NCBI GenBank assembly: GCA_034509735.1
Contig: JACGWO010000005.1
Coordinates: 39,710,479 to 39,774,478, forward strand
DNA length: 64,000 bases
Source: Sesamum alatum
Taxonomy: Eukaryota > Streptophyta > Magnoliopsida > Lamiales > Pedaliaceae
Reading direction: 5' to 3'
A program made the position numbers and the translations under genes. Shown here one piece after another: positions 59,727-64,000 of this stretch. Position 1 is the first letter of the stretch, and each line of letters opens with the position of its first letter. The notes under the pieces are model-generated. The model had not been told where the DNA came from and did not search any database. It saw nothing but the letters and a program-made list of their open reading frames with translations.

Positions 59727-61145
59727 CCAACTCCATGGCCTGCTGCCACGTGGCAGTGGGCCTCACTGATTTTAATTTTTTATTTGTACATAACATTTAT
59801 TTCACCTAATTTTTTTTTTACCATAATTTATATATAATATTTGATTAGTTTATATATAAAATGCTACGTAATATTTTTCTTATATATAATATTTAATAGT
59901 TTATTTATGATATTTTTATTCATGTTTTGATATTGACATGTTTTCATCAAACAAAATATAATGAAATAAAAAATCATATTTATGTCAATTCAATTTATGA
60001 AATAATAATTTTAGAATATGGCCTATTCTTGTTTTAATGGGTTTCTTGTAATATTAATTCACAATGACATTTTTTTCCTTTGCCGTGTTCATTGCTATAT
60101 TAATTCTTATGGCTCGGTCAATGCCGACCGACCGTGCGCCCACCCAACTTCATGGCCTGCTGCCACGTGACAGTGGGCCCCACTGATTTTGATTTTTTGT
60201 TTGTACATAACATTTACTTCACCTAATTTTTTTTTCTTTACCATAATTTATATATAATATTTAATTAGTTTATATATAAAATACTACGTAATATTTTTCT
60301 TATATATAATATTTAATAGTTTATATATGATACTTTTATTCATGTTTTGATATTGATGTGTTTTCATCAAACAAAATATAATGAAATAAAAATTCATATT
60401 TATGTCAATTCAATTTATGAAATAATAATTTTAGAATATGGTCTATTCTTGTTTTAATGGGTTTCTTGTAATATTAATTCACAATAACATCTTTTTTCTT
60501 TGTCGTGTTCATTGCTATATCAATTCTTACGGCATCGTCGATGCCGACCGACCGTGTGCCCACCCAACTCCATGGCCAGCTGCCATGTGGCAGTGGGCCC
60601 CATTGATTTTGATTTTTTGTTTGTACATAACAATTATTTCACCTAAATTTTTTTCTTTACCATAATTTATATATAATATTTAAATAATTTATATATAAAA
60701 TGCTACGTAATATTTTTTTTATATATAATATTTAATAGTTTATATATGATACTTTTATTCATGTTTTGACTTTTACTTGTTTTCATCAAACAAAATATAA
60801 TGAAATAAAAAATTCATATTTATGTCGATTCAATTTATGAAATAATAATTTTAGAATATGGTCTATTCTTGTTTTGACGGGTTTCTTGTAATATGAATTC
60901 ACAATAACATCTTTTTCCTTTGTCGTGTTCATTGCTATATCAATTCTTATGGCTCGGTCGATGCCGACCGACCGTGCACCCACCCAACTCCATGGCCTGC
61001 TGCCATGCAGCAGTGGGCCCCACTCGAGAGGTGAAGTAAATATTATGTACAAACAAAAAATCAAAATTAGTGGGGTCCACTACCAAGTGGCAGCAGGCCA
61101 TGGAGTTGGGTGGGCGCACGGTCAGTCGACATCGACCGAGCCCAA
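59727..61145. repeat. Three ~420-bp tandem units with an inverted terminal end
   Basis: The landmark CATGGCC (catggccagc in the third) occurs at 59734, 60151, 60571 and 60991, spacings 417, 420 and 420 bp. Units two to four begin with 'cggtcgatgccgaccgaccgtg' and 'cccacccaactccatgg', run through a GC-rich head (tgctgccacgtggcagtggg) and then a long AT-rich body. After the fourth head, an 85-bp inverted version (61030-61145) ends in gggcgcacggtcagtcgac. The whole array is therefore bounded by inverted repeats like a MITE. Open frames at 60438-61221 are translations of this repeat. Confidence 0.85.
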
Positions 61146-64000
61146 GATAATAGACATATATAGACTAACGAAATTACAGACAAAGGTCCCTATTATATTT
61201 GTATTTATTATATTTTCTTAAGTAAATCGATGACAATTACATGATAACTCCCACCCATTAGCGAACAATAGGCTTTTTTTTAAAAAAAATAGTTCAATAC
61301 ACTAATTATCAATCTTAAATAGAAATTCTGGTCCATGATTTATTTACACAAATTATTATTTTATTTTGCCTAATTACATAAATCACCTCTAACAGTAAAA
61401 ACGAAAGGTAGTTTATGGGATGATTTGACGTTTTTTAGCGATGTATGTGTAATTTTTCAAAAAGCATGAGTAATTTGCTTAAATAAATCGATATTTTCTG
61501 ATGAATATATGTATAATTTTTTAAAAAACATGAATAGTTTGTATAAATAGACCACATGTAAAAGAATATATTCCTATTAAATATTTATAATTAACCAATA
61601 GTTACTATTTAAAATAAACCTGTAATCACATGTTGATATAATTCGAACCGAACACAGACCTCAACTTCGTCGGCTAAATCAAATCCGTATTTTAGTATTT
61701 GGTAAAGAAGGTGGAGTGCAGAGATTTTGGGTTAGCGAAATCGTCACGCAATATGAAGCAATAATGTAGGGGGGGGGGGGGGGGGGGTTATGGGCAATTC
61801 CACAGTGTTTGAGCACATGCTGCCTCCTACTTTCACTCCAAATCCCCTCTTCCTGCTCCCCTCACATGTCCTACTTTTTACTTTTTTTTGTTTTTTTGGT
61901 AAATTACATATAACTCCTTGAAGTTTGACATAATTATAAATATTCCTATTGTTTGAAAAAACTACAAATACCCCATTGAGGTTTGTAATTTTTAACCAAA
62001 GGGTTAAATTTGACCATTTTGTCCTTAAATTTTTTATTAAAATTATAGAAAAATCGGTCAAGGCAAATTGCATTATTACTCCTCTATGTAAACAATTTAA
62101 GAAATCTCTCTCTGCACATTATAGTTCAAAATTTTTTTAAGAATAAGTAAAAATAATTTAGTGCATAAGGACATTTTGGTCAGTTCACCCAATAAAAATT
62201 GATGGAAATGGGTTATTTGTTAGATGGTTACAAACTTCAGGGGGGTATTTGTAATTTTTCAAACAACGAGAGGGTATTTGTAATTTTTCAAACAACGAGA
62301 GGGTATTTGTAATTATACCAAACCTCAGGAGAAGTAGATGTAATTTATCTTTTTTTTTTATTTATATATGTGTATATATATATATATAGTATTCATTGCT
62401 AAATGCTACGTCAGTACATTAAAATTCAAATACTAATTCAATACATTAATATTTTTAAATTAATCAGCATATAACAAGACATTGTTATTAAAAGTAGACT
62501 ATCAATTTATATTTATGAAACTCAAACTCGCATTCTAATAATTACGGGACCTCAATCTCGGCACTCAGACAAGGCCTCATGGACCCGATTAACTTGTTTC
62601 AAGTGTACATATAATTTTCTCTAAAATGTATATTCGTATTGCAGACTGATAATTGATTTTTTTCAAATTTTTTGTAAAGATTGAAATTGCCACTCAATCC
62701 TGATATTGGGACTAATTGGGCTTAGACAAAATTTATTGGGTACAAAAGCGGCCCATTTCTAGTCATTCTTAGCCCATTATGGTTGAAATGTGGATATTGG
62801 GCCCTGAATTTCATACATGGTCATAAATGTAGTTGGGTACCATTGCTGAGCCTTTTTTTCCTTTTTAACAGTATAACAATTGCTAAGTTATGGAGTTTTT
62901 AGTTTCATATTGGGCCAAACATGTCCCTAAATAAATCGAGTTGAGTTGAATATATTATTGCTCAAGTGTTTTTGAGTTATTATCGAGTCTGAAAAATATT
63001 TTTAAGTTTAATTTGATTATCGAACGAATCGAACTCAAAATATATTTTAATTGAATCAAGAACGAGTTGGAGTAATGCATACTTTTGATTTTTTTTTTCT
63101 TTTTATTTTTCAGTAATCACACAAGTGTTATGAATTAGACATACACAAGCACATATACATATACAATGATTGTTCAAAATTAATCTCATTTTTATGTGGT
63201 CATGATGTGTATTTAGGCAAAAAATCGTTATCCCGTCACAGTTAAATATTGTATTTGGATGGATGAATTGGAATTTGAGCAAAGAGTTTAGAGAAATAAT
63301 TTCAAATAATTCCATGCCAAGAAAATTTAAAATTTATCAAAATTTTCTTATAAATGACAATAGAAGGATCCTCTACACTATAAAATTATCCAAACAATTT
63401 TAAAAGATTTGTCACTCGAGATTTGTTGACCCGATCCTGTGAACCTTTGTGCCATAATCTAATTACCTACTTCACGATACTTCTGACATGTCTGTTAATT
63501 CTTCATAAGTGATCCACATAAAACATATCTACCAATGATATATATATTATTATTTTTATATATATGGTGATTACATATTTACATTAATATTAATAAATTG
63601 AATAATACATCAATTCAATCAACATATTTTTAATCTAACTTCCTCATTCTCTTTTCTCAAAGTTTAAGACACTTTAAGTATTCGAGTATTTTCACTAGGA
63701 TTGACTCTAATTTTCTAAGGAGCGTGGCCTGTCCAAGGTCAATAGTAGTTAAAAGAACTGACCAGAAAACTCAATTCGTCCCGATTCAAAAACCCCACTT
63801 AAAAATATAACCTTAATCACAATTCCCTATCTTCGAACGAGCATACTAATATATTTGACATGTAGTGATTGAGATGTATATTTCTTGATATCTATATATA
63901 TATATAATTTCTTACCCTTGACAAATTAATTGAAGTAGTGATCATCATAACCTGAATGGTTGAAGCATTGCAGTCACATTCTTACTTTTGGAAAACAACA
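61146..64000. other. Intergenic repeat region to the window end
   Basis: No gene recognised. It includes a ~20-base G run at about 61769-61788, a fold-back element at 61899-62349, a small direct repeat at 62242-62310 ('gggtatttgtaatttttcaaacaacgaga' twice), and a degenerate 'cgagttgagttgaatatattattgctcaa' repeat at 62930-63080 shared with 48075-48360. Confidence 0.45.
61899..62349. repeat. Fold-back element, ~450 bp
   Basis: Left end ggtaaattacatataactcc pairs with right end 'aggagaagtagatgtaatttatc', and 'ataattataaatattcc' pairs with 'gggtatttgtaattatacc'. Inner parts also pair ('caaataccccattgaggtttg' with 'acttcaggggggtatttg'). Non-coding. Similar terminal motifs occur in several other fold-back repeats of this window. 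Confidence 0.7.

Noticed and set aside
60438..61221. Open frames containing DRP/HPTPWP or RSMPTDRAPTQLHG
   Set aside because: Translations of the GC-rich heads of the 420-bp tandem units in different frames and strands.
1..64000. A biosynthetic gene cluster or other novel multi-gene system
   Set aside because: The genes belong to unrelated, well-known housekeeping and transport families, differ in strand and compartment, and are separated by repeats; nothing suggests joint function.

Overview
This is a window of plant nuclear DNA. The genes have many short GT-AG introns in AT-rich sequence, and the products are plant families: purine permease, Golgin Candidate 5, plastidic glucose transporter 2-like, mitochondrial CCMH, PLAC8/plant cadmium resistance, malonate-CoA ligase AAE13 and NPF1. 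Intergenic DNA is packed with decayed retrotransposons, MITEs and fold-back repeats. A eudicot is very likely; I cannot name the species from sequence alone.

Layout. 1-2.2 kb: first exon of a purine permease (minus strand), the rest outside the window or lost. 2.2-19.6 kb: repeat territory, with fold-back elements, a 5.5 kb Ty3/gypsy-type LTR retrotransposon with a 5-bp target duplication and a gutted pol (5454-10973), an ~87-bp minisatellite (15.1-15.7 kb) and locally duplicated AT-rich blocks. 19.6-29.5 kb: a 19-exon golgin gene. 32.2-36.1 kb: a 13-exon sugar transporter with a GC-AG intron. 38.2-39.3 kb: three-exon CCMH. 40.7-43.8 kb: two tandem four-exon PLAC8 genes. 43.9-48.6 kb: repeats, including a Harbinger-like MITE nested in a fold-back element and a 601-bp hAT-like MITE with an 8-bp target duplication. 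48.7-55.1 kb: a 17-exon malonyl-CoA synthetase with a U12-type AT-AC intron. 56.1-58.3 kb: a four-exon NPF transporter on the minus strand. 59.7-61.1 kb: three ~420-bp tandem units ending in an inverted copy of the repeat end. 61.2-64 kb: repeats only.

The genes do not form a pathway. They are housekeeping and transport genes acting in different compartments: Golgi tethering, plastid sugar export, mitochondrial cytochrome c maturation, malonate activation, and plasma-membrane peptide/nitrate or purine transport. All spliced models were assembled by hand. In each complete model the exon lengths sum to an uninterrupted frame, which strongly supports the junctions given. I found no new enzyme system. 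The most unusual items are the AT-AC intron, the predicted dual start of the malonyl-CoA synthetase, the cysteine-poor PLAC8 pair, and the well-bounded mobile elements.
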